DNA of 64,000 nucleotides from Chamaecyparis obtusa (taxonomy: Eukaryota > Streptophyta > Pinopsida > Cupressales > Cupressaceae). The stretch lies in NCBI GenBank assembly GCA_027943335.1, contig BSBK01000524.1:372001-436000 (forward strand), given 5' to 3'. The position numbers and the translations under genes are program-made. Positions 22,031 through 34,072 of this stretch are shown in pieces; the first letter of the stretch is position 1; each line of letters starts with the position of its first letter. The notes below the pieces were generated by a model that saw only the letters and a list, made by a program, of their open reading frames with translations, was not told the DNA's origin and did not search any database.

Positions 22031-22852
22031 GCTCTAAATACTTTTGTTACTTAGTTTTTATTTTTAGAAGGCCTGCTTGGGGACACACCACCTCAAGGGA
22101 TGACCTTAACTCCTGTGTTTTGACAGAGTATAAATATCAGGAGGTGAATCCAAAGACACCTCTCTTGGGAATTGAGTTTGATATCACTCTTGGCTAAGCC
22201 TCAAAGAACTTTATACCTTTGAGAAGTGAAGGAGGAGATTTGGGTTACCGTCTCCCCCCGGCTATGTGATTTTGGATTCTTCTCATCTACGGATTTGGGC
22301 CTCACATACCTTGTGTATATCGAGGACTCCTTTTAGAAAGCCATGTATATCCTTGTAGATAACTTGTTAAGGTGTTGTTGTGTTCTATGTGCCTGCTAAA
22401 ACAGTGTCAAGAACATACACAAGTAGAATATTTAAGGAGTAGCATACTAAGTCACTATCTCTATTTATGTGCAAGGTTGCTTTGTCCCTTGCTCATTGCT
22501 TGAAGACTATTTTCTTGAACTCCTTGGTTGCTATTCTATGTGCTTGATCATCATTGCGAAATCTTTTGAAAGATCTATTTGGAATATTGAAACTGAGTTC
22601 CGTCTTGCTGTAGTGAGTTCTCCTTAGAAGCTTGGTCTTCCTTGGTCAGTCCAAATCTCAGATCATAGGTGCTGTCATCTCAATGAACGTTATAGTATCA
22701 ATTGCACAAGATGACTCTTAGTCTTCTTCTTTCTTCTCCATTTCCCATGTTCTAAAGTCTTCTATTCCCATGGGAAATTCTTCTTCTTCTTCTTGATTCT
22801 TTTTCTCTTACTATCTAGTCTACCTTCTTCTATTCATCTATTCATTTTTTCC

Positions 22853-25369
22853 ATGATTGATTCCTCCTCTTCTAGAACCATGAATTTTAACTATCTTATT
22901 AAGGAACCTCTCTTGAGAATAGATGATCTTGAACTCATTGCTCAATTTGAAGAGTATCTTTAGTCCTCCAATAGTCCTTCCAAATATCTCATGGGTGATA
23001 AACTTATGGCAAAAATAAAAGAAAAGATGATTAAATCAGATGTCTTTGCTAGGATCATAGACATGATCATATCACAACCTCCTTCTAAACATTCTTCATC
23101 ATCTAAGTTTTCTCATTCTTCATCTTCCAAATCTTACCATGACTCTTCTAAACATTATTCAAATTCCTCATCATCCAAGTATTCTTCTTCCACTGGGTCT
23201 TCACCTTCCTCTTCTTCACAATCTCGTTCTTCTTCTACTTCTCCCAAGAGTCTTACTTCTCTTCAGAAGACACACCATAAAGAGCAACGTGATAGTCCTT
23301 GTGATGTCTTTTCCACAAAGAGTGACACACCCACCTATGATGACTATGATGACTATGATGATGGACAATGTAGTGATACCTATGACACCTCTATTCCTAA
23401 GAGTCCTCCTAGTCATGTCCTTGTGCTTACTGGAAATGGGTCTTCATATTGGAAAGATTGTGATGGTGATCCGTATGATTCAGATTTTGAAAGAAACTTT
23501 GATAAGTTTTGTGAACAATACCTTGATTATAATCCAGCTACTACTGTTGAGGAATATAAAATGCACCGTGCTAATTTGAAACATAAATATTATAAGAATC
23601 CTTCCTCTAAGAACATTCATGTTGAAAATAAAAATGACACTCTCAAGCAAGATCATGTTAATGTTGAACCCTTGTCTTGTGATGGTTCCCTTCCATCCTC
23701 TACTTCCTCCAATGCCCCTACATTTCCTAAAGCTTCCGAGTCTTCCAAATCTATCACAAATCCTTCATCCAACAAAGATCCTAAGGCTTTCCATGCAGGT
23801 CCCTATAGTTATCCTCAAGGGCTACCTCTTAAAAAAACTCAAGCTAACCTTCACTTTGCAACAAATACTTCTAATGATGCTAAACTAAAAGATCTTAAGC
23901 CTTCGTTTGCTATACTACCTACTTCAGCTAATTCTTCACTATCTCTTCCAAAGTCTTCCATACAATTCCAACCTGCTTCCTTGTCCTTAGAAGTGGCTCC
24001 ATGTCAAGAGGATTCTAAAAATGATAAAGAAAAGAACATAAAAAAAGATCAAGATCAGGAACCCTCCATATCATCCAATTCTCTTCATGATGTATCTTCT
24101 CCATTTCATGGTTCTTTTGATCCTCTACACTCTTCCGCATTTATTCCACCATCTCCTAAGCAAGATCAAGCTACTACTTACACCGTTGAGCTTATTGATA
24201 ATCAAAATAACCTTACCACACTTGTGCTTTCCAAAGATGATACTTCCATTAAGGTTATTAAAAATGGTGTTGTTACTTCCAATGTTAAGCCTATTGAAAA
24301 TAAAGAAAAAAATGATGCGCTTATGGTATCCAAAGATCCTTGTCAAGATCAAAGTCTTCCACCTTCTTATTCTACCGCTCCATGCTCACTTCCACTTTCT
24401 ACTCTTCCTAAATCTTCGCAAGCTTTGAATGATCCTATCAACGAAGTTGCTCCTATTCAAGATGTGCATGATACTGTTGAAAATTCTAATGCTCACTCTA
24501 AAGATGTTGATATCCTTGGTTGTGATATAGATGCTGATGAACTTATTGATTATCCTTTTGCATCTTCCACATCTATCCTTGGACCTCCTCCACCAATACT
24601 AAGGGCTTCATGTCTTCCTTCCATCTTGGGTCCTTATGTCCCTTCACTTTCCCCTCCTAATTCTCCTAATTTGTCATCTATCTTGGGTCCTTATGTCCCT
24701 CCATCTCCTATCTTCCTTCAAGATCAACATAGATGCATACCCTTGAATCATTTTCATCCACCCACCCATATAAACTAGTCATATCCTCCTTTTTCTTCCA
24801 CAAGTCCCAAGTCTTTTGGAAGTAACCTAAATGTTCAATACAAGAAAAAGAAGCAATACAAGAATCCATCAAAAAAAGATCACCATGTCTCCTCTAATCG
24901 ACATGGAAACATAAAGTCAAAAGAGATATCTAAGAAGAAAACTACAAGACAAGTATGGGTTCCAAAATCCATCATTGAAGATATTATCTCTAAATCATCC
25001 AAAGGAAATAAAAAGCCTAAAGCTATATGGATTCCAAAGTCTCTCTTGAAAGAGTCTAATGTTGAGAAAAAAGTGAAGTTGACATTCAAGCTTCCAAAGG
25101 CTTCCACTTCATCTTCTTCCAAAAACATTCTTCCATTCCATGTGCCCAAACCGCAATCTCTGCTAAATATTCACCATATCCCTTCTCGTATTCCTTCATT
25201 CACATTTCCTCCATTCTCTCGCCACCCTTCAAGGTGTGTGTTGACGTTGATATTTCCTTCCCTTCCATCTACCCTTTCACAATCTTTCCATTCATTATCC
25301 TCCTACCTTTTATCATTTTTCCTCATTTGCATATTCCTCCTATCTTCCAACCTCACTTGCTTTACATAA
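22853..25369 (+). CDS. Long Ser/Pro-rich open frame of element A, gag-like position, two internal TAG stops
   Basis: Start taken at ATG 22,853 (MIDSSSSRTMNFNYL); the same frame runs to 25,369 with TAG at 22,961-22,963 and 24,776-24,778. The longest uninterrupted part is 22,991-24,778 (595 residues). The N-terminal part is Ser-rich (about 23,090-23,270), then an Asp/Tyr-rich stretch (YDDYDDYDDGQ), then low-complexity Ser/Pro/Lys sequence. Near the end are two SILGPYVP repeats, and after the second TAG two related motifs, RQVWVPKS and KAIWIPKS; the latter kind of motif is known next to gag in some plant elements. No zinc knuckle, protease or polymerase is seen. Position right after the leader suggests a gag relic or an extra Tat reading frame; function not known. 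Confidence 0.6.
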
Positions 25370-25581
25370 AACCTTATCCTCCATTTTTCTCTTTTGTCTT
25401 CCTTTCCCTTTAGCATCTTTCAGCATATCATTTTGAATCTTTGGTATATCATGATTTATCCTTTCAAGGAGCATTATCTAAAAAGCTTGCTTTCTTCCAA
25501 AAATAGAAAAAATTAAAAAAAATAGAAAAAATTCAAAAATGAAAACAAACAAAAAAAAGATGAAGAAAAAATTAAAAATGT

Positions 25582-26502
25582 GTCATGGTAAAAACTTGGA
25601 AACAGGCGCCTTGGTAGCAAAAATAAAGAGAAATAAATTCATCTTATGGTGAAAACCACTCCCTTGTGGCGCCTTGGATAAGTACCATGATGAAAACCTA
25701 GTAATTAGGCATCATGCGTAGTTCTTCTACATGTTTCATCCATTTCATTCCATCTTTGATCTTGACAATGTTGAACTATACACGAACATTTGGCTATCTT
25801 GTGAGCTATCTTATGATGGTCTTGCTTTCATTCCTTTCATGTTTAGCCTTCATATTCATTTTCCTTCATTCATTCTAGTCTTTCACTATCATTTTCCCCT
25901 TTGGTCTTGATCTAAAAAAAAAAAGAGTAAACACGATGCTATGAAGCCTCTTGACATGTCTACTCCTTTGGACTGCATCCTCCCTTCTTTTGTAGTGCGC
26001 TTTTGTGACTTATCCTATGCTAGCTTTTCATTGTTTATCCAAATATGCTTTACATGATAATTTTTCCCTAGCTTGGGTACTCTTGAGGAGTTTGACTTTG
26101 AGGATTTCTTCCCTTCATTCTCCTTCATTCTCATGTCTTCCATCTCTTCCACCAGCTTGCTTATCCATCTTATTTTCCACCTTGCTAGACATTGGGACTA
26201 CATGATGTGATTTTGCTTGGAAGTTTGATGCCCATTCTGTCTGGGGGCGTCCTTTGTACATATTTTATGATTCTGAAAAAATACCAAAAAAATCATATAT
26301 GATGCTGAAAAAATCCTAAAAAGCATAAAAAGTCCTGAAAAAAATACAAAAATCAAAAAATTCAAAAATTCAAAAAAAAGAAAAAGTGCCTTGGTGAAAA
26401 TTTGGAGCAGGCGCCTTGGTAGCAAAAATACAAAAAAAAAATAAAAAAAAATAAAATTGCAATAAATCCAAGTGGTGAAAACTTGGAAACAAGTGCTACT
26501 TG
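25582..26502 (+). ncRNA. Five hairpin modules in the 3' region of element A
   Basis: Modules at 25,582-25,615, 25,643-25,682, 25,683-25,720, 26,388-26,420 and 26,469-26,502, same plan as those at 6282-6516. Inner stems: CTTG/CAGG, CCAC/GTGG, CCTA/TAGG, TTTG/CAGG, CTTG/CAAG. The AAAA bulge is always present. At 25,683 the core outer stem is GATG/CATC in place of GGTG/CACC, a two-sided change that keeps pairing. At 26,469 the outer arms are CAAGT/ACTTG. A-rich linkers separate the modules, as in the first element. Confidence 0.6.
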
Positions 26503-27674
26503 AGGCCTTTGCACCCCTATTTGTTAGCATGCGTCCTCGACACTTAGCCTTTCTCCATCATGCCTTGACCTTATTTGATTTGGTCTGGAATTGGTCTTTA
26601 TCTTTGTCTAGGGGGCATAACTGTTAGCATTGGTCCTTTAGGTGCATTTTTCTCTTGGGGCATTTCACAACAGGTGTTTTTCAACACCACCCCAACAGTG
26701 TTTTTCAACACTACCCTTGTGTCGAGTGTTTCTTAATACTTATCAAATGTCTTACCCAACAGTCTAGTATGATGCGACGTTGCTCATTTGCAAATGTGAT
26801 ACTCAAAGTTTGATTCTATGACCAACACACATGCACTTAAACAATCAACTCGTTGAGATATGTTGACTTTATTTTTCTTTGTGTGCTGTCTATGAGAATT
26901 TCTTTGATGAGTGGTCTCTCCCTGAGAAGTTTTCGGTGATGCATGGCTAGAAGACTGAGGGTATGAGAACATATTTTATTTCTATCTGATAAAGATCATA
27001 TTCATATCCACATAGTTATGCTAGTGTGCATTGTATGATCTTGCGATGCTACCAATAATGCTTGATGATGATAATTAGATGTCTATAAGCATTGTGACCT
27101 TGCAAGTCAACCACTTTCATAGTATCTTGCATTTTTAGGTTCATCATAGTTTAGTTTTTGCATCTTGCATATGGAGAGAGCTCTCCTTTTTATCATCTAC
27201 GGACTAGTTGGTCAACTGTGCTCATTTTCTGATTCTTCTTGATCATATCTTTCATTTCTAGTCTTTCATGTCACATCATTTTCTATCCATTTCAGATTTG
27301 AAACCAAAATCTGAGTTGCGTTGACTGACCATTTGAGGCACAATTCTTTAATTTTCGATGGAATTTCTTCCTTTCCATGTCTTTCAAACTTCTAGTCTTT
27401 CATTCACCCCTTTCGCTTCCTCTCTCTAAGGTTTGACTTAATCTTTATCCTATATCTTTCCCAGTCAAACCTCGTCAACCTAGGGCATATCTTCACTATT
27501 TGATGGTTATCCTATCATGCTCCATCCTTCGATTATGATTTATTGTGACTTGATCAAGTTTATCAGTTTTTTGTTCTCCTCTACCTGATTTCGATTTCGA
27601 TTTCGAGGGGGTAGTACCTATTAGCTTTAATCTTTGATTCAGCTTTATCATTCAGCTCAGCTTGAGATTCTTAT

Positions 27675-27825
27675 TCTTAGACTTGATTATCACCTAGCAG
27701 CGATGGTGGTGATTTTGTCTTTCAATTTTTATCTCTTATTTTTTAGACTTGATTATTGCCTAGCAGCGACGGTGATAGTTTTGTCTAAGGCTTGATTTGC
27801 ACCTAGCAGCGACAGTGTTGGTCTT
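27675..27825 (+). repeat. Three tandem copies around CACCTAGCAGCGAC
   Basis: AGACTTGATTATCACCTAGC at about 27,679 and diverged copies near 27,747 and 27,785 all contain CCTAGCAGCGA followed by a G-rich end and TTTTGTCT. Lies between the CGAGGGGG block and the 3' LTR of element A. Non-coding. Confidence 0.75.
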
Positions 27826-27964
27826 GTCTTTTAGCTTTTGCTTATGCTTGTCTTGATGTGTTCCCAAAATGAACACACATCTGGGTTGTTTTGTGATCCC
27901 AAATTGATCTCACATTTCAATTCTTCTTTGACTGCATGTGTTCCCAGATCAATCACACATTAGT

Positions 27965-27978
27965 CAAAGAGGGGCAAA
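27965..27978 (+). other. Polypurine tract of element A
   Basis: CAAAGAGGGGCAAA lies directly before the 3' LTR, the expected place for the plus-strand primer. Confidence 0.85.
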
Positions 27979-29051
27979 TGTATGCACCCTAAAATGGTTG
28001 CCTAGACTTTGGGCCCCTATTTCTTGCAATTTATCAAATCCCTGAATCAATATTTTCAAAAATCAACATTTTTCAAATATATCAATTTCCTTGATCAAAT
28101 CATAATCAATTCAATATTTCTTAAAGTTTAAGCCTTATTTAATTTAAAAGAAAATAAAAATAAAAATCTTATTTAATTAAGAGAATAAATCCCTTTTAAT
28201 TAAATAATAAAATCACTTTATTCTAAGCCTTTATTTAATTAAAAAGAATTTCCTCCCCTTTTATTTAAATAAAAAATCTCCACTTTTCTTCTTATCCTTG
28301 TTGCACAAATAAAGTATTTAATTCTTATTTATAAAGAAAAATAAAATAAAAAATAAAAGAAAAGCATTTTTTGTCTCACATGGACATAAAGTAAATGCTC
28401 AACATAAAGTAAATGCTTCTAATTTTCTTATTGGAGGATATTTGTGCACAAGGATCAAGCTTCTTTTTTTCTCCATTGTTGATTAAATCTTTTGCCTCTT
28501 AATCTCCATGGTCCATTGATTTTTCACCTCTTATAAAAGAAGAGCTCTCTTCCTCATTTGCACACACAATACATACTTGAATTATTATGCTACAGGTTTT
28601 CTAAGTCATTGAAGCTTTTGGAGATATTCTTGCATCAAGTTTTGAAGATTTGGAGCATCATTGGCATTCATCTTGCATCTACATCACATCCTAGCTTGCA
28701 TCATAGTTGCATTATCATGGTATCATTTCATTTCATGTTTTAGATTAATCTCACATAGTTTAATTAGAGGGTTTGTAACTCTTTCATTTCCATTTTCATA
28801 GCTTAATTGCATCTTCATTCTCATAAGATTAATTTGCATTCTCATATAGATTTGCATAGCATTGCATTCATTTGGAATCTCTCATTGTGTGGTTGACTAG
28901 CAAGGTCATGAGTTTATAGCTCTAGCTGAGAGAAATTTTACAAATCTTGCAACTCCATGCATAGAGAGCTATGGATCGATTTGTGAGGGCTCATTCTTGA
29001 GTTTTCTTGCATGTAAGGATTCATAGAAGTGTGACAACATTTTAGCACATA
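27979..29051 (+). repeat. 3' LTR of element A
   Basis: 1073 bases, matching the 5' LTR apart from about 20 changes and a 21-base segment missing near 28,200. It ends TTTTAGCACATA, i.e. the final CA is TA here. It keeps a TATAAAAG box at 28,532-28,539. Confidence 0.93.
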
Positions 29052-29056
29052 GGTTC

Positions 29057-29579
29057 CACCTTACCCAAGGCCCTCAAGTTGCTCCAAAATACTATAAATA
29101 GGAGACTTGTCAAGAGAAAATCATCCATCATTTACATGTAGTATTATAATGTTAGTTTGAGTTTGAGAATTTTAGAAGCATTATCAATACTAATTGTTAG
29201 TTTTTTTCATAGCTTGAATCTCATAAAATTTTAGCTTACATTAGTATGAGTCCATGTTAGTTTCATAGCTTGCACTCTCATAGCTAGTTTCATTTGATCA
29301 AAATCATTGTGGAATGATTGTGGCTAGTTCCTCATACCAATTTGCAAGCTATTCAACCTCTATTAGCTTGCATTGTAGAATCACCCACTTTAAGGTAAGC
29401 TTGCACATATAGTGGAATTTCATATTGTGTTTGGAGAGCACACCCACAAATATATCTAGGAGCAATCAAAAAGGAATTGGGTGCCCTTGTTTGTCTCATC
29501 GAAGGTTGTGGTGAAAAATTTATGTTTCTTGCAAGTTTATAACATGTTTTGATATATTTTAGATGCTAACCCTCTAACA
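29057..29579 (+). repeat. Right part of the split Tat-like LTR
   Basis: Continues the sequence interrupted at 19,810. It carries a good TATA box (TATAAATA at 29,093-29,100), as expected in the middle of an LTR. The right end is uncertain; CTAACA at 29,574-29,579 is a candidate. Together with 19,128-19,810 it would give about 1.2 kb. Confidence 0.45.
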
Positions 29580-29639
29580 TTTGCACATTTTAGCTTGTTC
29601 GACATAGGTAGGTTTTTAACACATACAACCTCTTCCCTC

Positions 29640-31752
29640 TACTGAACCTCTTCTACATCAGGTGCATTCATCAATTCTATAAGCCCCAATTATTTTTGTA
29701 TACATAAGAGACAAAAAAAACTTTAAATCAATCTACATGTACATGTTTAATCATAATAAATTTCAACAAATAAACTTAAATTGTGCTCAATTACCTTTTG
29801 GCATTTAGGTGTCTAAAGATTTATTTATCCATTTTGATGTGTTGAAGGATGCCTTTCACACATGAGATATCACGGACCCAGGTGGGGTAACCTAAGGGAA
29901 ACAAAATTAACATAAGAGATATGAATATATAATATTAAATATAAGTCAAAAAAACCTAAATTTAAATGAACCACATGGGTTCAATAAAAATTATAAATAA
30001 GAGCTATGCAAAATATGATATCTTAAAGCTTTCTAAGCATAAATGAATGGCTGAAAGCATGACATCATCAACTTGGGACATCTGATCTCCTGACAACCCA
30101 TATAAATGTTCACCAAATAAATATACATTAGAGATTTACTATATATTATAAAAAAATATTTTGAAATCAAGGTATTATTCTATTTTTAACATATTAATAT
30201 CTTTTACCTCATGTGTTAAAGCTATAGGTGTGCATGGAGTGGAAGGAATATGATGTGGTATACTCACACTAGCACCCGCACCCTGTAATGCATATTAGTC
30301 ATATATCAGTTTAAATTTCTCTAAAAATAAAAATCTATTTACATTTATAAGTTTTAAGTGATTAATAAACAATATGTTATAAACATAAATAAACACACTT
30401 GTATCCTCTCTCTACCAAAAAATGTCATCAAGTCATTTGTGAGGGAAATATCCTCTATGGTGGTAGCATGAGATCTACTCCTGCAATGTGTACACAAATG
30501 GGATGTGGAACCATCCCCATTCACATCAGTATCTACCCCATGTAACATATATTCTAGTAGCTAGGACACATATGATCAATGGAGTGGGATGAGAAAAATG
30601 GTGCATTCAATGATGAGGCAAGTGGTGCAGGTGTTGAATCATCCTCTAGTTTGAGAGGTTGCACTAACTATGTGCCATGTTGAACAATGCCATCAGTCAA
30701 TGATGTAGCTTACTAAAGAGTTTGTAACTACATAGAGTCCTTCAAGGCTACTGGGAGCATGATGTGAACTGTGGGTTTAGCACCTAGAGAAGCCCTATTT
30801 TGGGGGTCTACCACCCTCTGAGCCCCTGGTCTATCCTAGCTAGAGTCTCTCACTCTACCATATAACTCTTGCATGTCAAAGTAGTTCAACTTTAATCCAA
30901 GGATAAAATCACAATATAAATTTCTCAAAAAATACAAAGGTACCTCATAATTGTTACAAGGTGGTTCGTCAAAGACCATATAACACCTATCCCAAAAATT
31001 ATTTTGCAACCTAGTGTGATTAGACCAATGTAAAGGAAACTTCTCTGAATCTTGAGCTAAGGTCTCATTAGTTTTAGGTTTGGTAAAAAGAGAACATATA
31101 TCACCTTTACTTATGGATTTTTATTTTCACCTCATCATTTGACAACCCATCAGAATAGAATGTGTTACATCTATCCCTATATGTGCACCATTTAGTAACA
31201 TGTCTAGATACCTCCTTGGCACCATTGGCCATTGATTCTAAGGATGTGACAAGGGATGAATGATGTTCATGATTGGAGGACCTCAACCTATTCACTATCT
31301 AAAATTTTTGGGAAGTATTATGTGATAGGAAATTTATAAGACCCTCCCGTGTGGCTTGTATAGGTTCTATTGGAGGAGACAAAGGGTTTTGAGGTTGTTC
31401 TTGTTGTTGAGGGGCAACATTTTGAGTGTTTTCTTGTTGAGGGGTAGCATTTTGAGGGTTTTCTTGTTGTTGAGGGGTAGTGTTTTGAGGGTCTGGTGGT
31501 GATTTTTGTTCAAGAACATGTTGTTTTTGTATTTTTTTTGTCTGGAAATGTTTTGAGAATCTAACATGAAATTAATAAAAAAATCAACCAAAAAAACCCT
31601 ATTATAATATAATTTGAAACAAAAATAATAAAAATGCATTTCTTACCTTTTTGATAATGCAACATTGTGAAGACTAGTTGGAAATGCTAAAAAATGCAAA
31701 GTTTTGTGAAACCTGATTAGGTTCTTCTCATTTTTGGCCTCCTCCCACTGTT
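29640..31752 (-). pseudogene. Decayed second copy of the transposon accessory gene
   Basis: Minus-strand sequence homologous to 17,158-15,222. An acceptor-like TTAG precedes an exon from about 31,577 that opens FSKHFQTKK, runs through a Pro/Gln/Asn repeat (PQQQENPQNATPQQ; about 31,505-31,380), and reaches a TAG near 31,300. It then has TFYSDGLSNDEVK (the counterpart of VYYSDGLSYKEIN) near 31,150 and, after several breaks, LCTHCRSRS near 30,490, the counterpart of VCTSCGGIC. A donor-like AAG|GTAAGA lies upstream near 31,645. The outer end (TGGGAGGAGGCCAA on the minus strand, near 31,752) resembles the right end of the 10-18.6 kb transposon. No transposase accompanies it, so it is a truncated or deleted copy. 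Where the first copy has a run of Pro, this one has Pro/Gln repeats. Confidence 0.6.
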
Positions 31753-33425
31753 CCAAGTCCACAAAGCTTAGATTGAAATGAGGGTTTTGATGCAAACTTA
31801 ATTTTTTAAAGTTTTAAATAACCCAATCATGTTTTGTTTAATTTTGTATTATATAATAATAAATAATAAGATTATATACTATAACATTTAAAATATACAT
31901 CATATTAATATTTTTAAATATTAATATATATAAATTTATGATTTCAAGTAATTAATAAATATAATAATGCTCTATATTTTACATTTAATTATTATATATA
32001 GTTTTTAATATGTTTTGATTAGATAAATTGAGAGAGGGCCCAAGTCCTTTACAAAAAGTAGCCACATACATAGACAGGAGGGAGGAAGTCACAAGAAGTA
32101 AGACCACCGAGACCAAAAAAGGGGGAAACCTTTTTTTAGAAAGAGAGGATTTTGACTAGAGCAACTAACCGGTGAGAAAAAGGGTCCTAAACCAACAAAG
32201 GATCATCTAATCAAAACAAAGGGGTTTAGGAAGAAACCCCAAACCAACTTCTTAAAAAAACTCCTTGCATTGGAGAAAATATCAAACAAGGAAGTAGAGT
32301 TTCGAAAGGCACTTGTAAACCTTTTACAAAAGAAGGCAAAGAGGTTTTGAAAGACATCCTCCAACCTAAAGCCCATTGGTTTTGAGAGGAATCCTTCAAC
32401 ATTTTTCAAATAAAACCATTAAAAACATCTAAGTTTTTAGAAAGGAAAGAGGCAAGAAAGAAGTCCAAACCCAATTGAGAATAAGCTACTATAGACAAGG
32501 CAACCTAGATTGAATCTATAGGGAAACTATGAGCATAATAAATATCATGAACCTCCTCAATTGTAACATTGACCCCAAAAATCTCTATCTCTAAAGGAGG
32601 AGGAGGAAGGACTACTAATAACAGAAAAAGCCAAGAAATAGATTTCCATCCAAGAGAGTAGTAGGTCCTTGAAAACCTCCAAAGGAAAGGAGGCAACCAC
32701 TACCAAGAAAAGGCTAGAGTGCAAACTGCAAGTGAGAAACCTAATCAAATACCATTCAACATAATAACATGAAGAAAATCCATTCTACAAAGGCCACAAA
32801 AGAAGACTAGGTTGAAACAAAAAATAATCGATAAATAAAGAACCCACCAAAACAAGACATGTCCTCATAGAACTAAACACTAGCCACTTCAACAAACTTC
32901 ACACCTCTAGCTAGAAAAGTAGCAACACCAAACAAAAAATTATTTTTCATAAACCCACACCATAAAAACAAGAGGGAAAATACATCAAAGACATCACACA
33001 ATAGCTTAGAAAGGAAACAACACCAATATAGAATCATTAAAAAGAAATTCAAGCCAATCAGAACTACAACAAAATCAGTTCAAATACCAAGACAGATCTA
33101 CAAGAAAAGGTCACCAAATGCATAGAGAAACCCTAGAATAAGCATTCAACCTTATTCCTATCCATACCTTTCACAAAGATGGGAACAAAAGACATAGTCC
33201 CTTCCACACACTAGAAGAAGAGTCCATACACAGCCTTCACACCAATAAACCTTCAAAAACAAAATCACACAGACAAGAGCTCCAAGAAGAGAAGAACTCA
33301 CCCTCATCCTCAACATAAACAAAAAAACTTATGTAAGATTTGATGAAAAAAAAAATCTATTAAGCCCAAGAAACCTGCATGCAAAAACTTGTCACAAGGA
33401 AGAAATCTATAGGAAACAAACAAGG
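31753..33425. other. No gene recognised
   Basis: AT-rich to about 32,020, then purine-rich sequence with short open frames on both strands that show no domain. It may be old retroelement sequence; I cannot assign it. Confidence 0.4.
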
Positions 33426-33663
33426 GTTTTTCTCTGACAATATGAAAGTTTATTATTATCAGCCAAAAGAATGAATACAAATATACAATGGATCAATCCT
33501 TATAGAAGGAGATCGAAAAACCTAATGGGAAACCCTAATAGGTAAATAGACATTTAATAATTAGATTTAATTATTAAATGACTAATACAAGTGCATAAAG
33601 TAAAATCTTAAGAGGTAGCAAAGTTAATTTAATCAATGTAATTAAATTAATTCTTTTCTCTAA
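33426..33663 (-). repeat. Probable copia-type LTR remnant (3' LTR, minus orientation)
   Basis: The + strand reads TCTCTAACA then CCCCCTCTTAAG; on the minus strand this is a polypurine tract (CTTAAGAGGGGG) followed by TGTTAGAGA, the usual start of a copia LTR. A TATAAGG-like box lies near 33,500 on the minus strand. The far end is not defined, and the interior (33,664-34,072) carries no visible coding frame. Confidence 0.4.
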
Positions 33664-34072
33664 CACCCCCTCTTAAGATGAGCAACAATGTAGAAACAAT
33701 GCAAGAAAGAAGTAAAGGAACTACAATGCTGAATGCAAATTTGGGTCTCATCAACATGGCCTGATGAGGTACCCAATCACAACTAAATCTCTATGAAACA
33801 GAGAAACAGGGAAAACCACATGGGAAAAACCCTCCTCGAAAAAGAGATAGAAAGATGCGGAAATCGAAAAAAAAGAAAGGAAGGTAGGCCTCAATGAGAC
33901 CCCCCAAGGACAACTTCCTTCACCCCAAGCATAGAATGTGGCTGATCTTTACTCTAACACCTTCAAGCCATAAAAAAAGTCACCCCACTAGAAACTCTAC
34001 CAATATCATCTGAAAGAATACTAACAAGGAAGAAATGAGTCTTGGAGTCACTAGGAACACAAGCTTTCCTAT

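Larger units (their letters stand above)
19811..29051 (+). mobile_element. Element A: complete non-autonomous Tat-like LTR retrotransposon
   Basis: Bounded by two near-identical direct repeats (19,811-20,903 and 27,979-29,051) starting TGTATG, and flanked by the 5-bp duplication GGTTC (19,806-19,810 and 29,052-29,056). A primer-binding-like site follows the left LTR and a polypurine tract precedes the right one. The 7.1-kb interior has one long open stretch (22,853-25,369) but no protease, reverse transcriptase, RNase H or integrase. Its 3' region shares hairpin modules and sequence blocks with the Tat element at 1-8 kb, so it probably used proteins of that lineage. About 20 differences between the LTRs by eye (roughly 2%) plus one 21-base indel imply a moderately old insertion. 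Confidence 0.93.
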
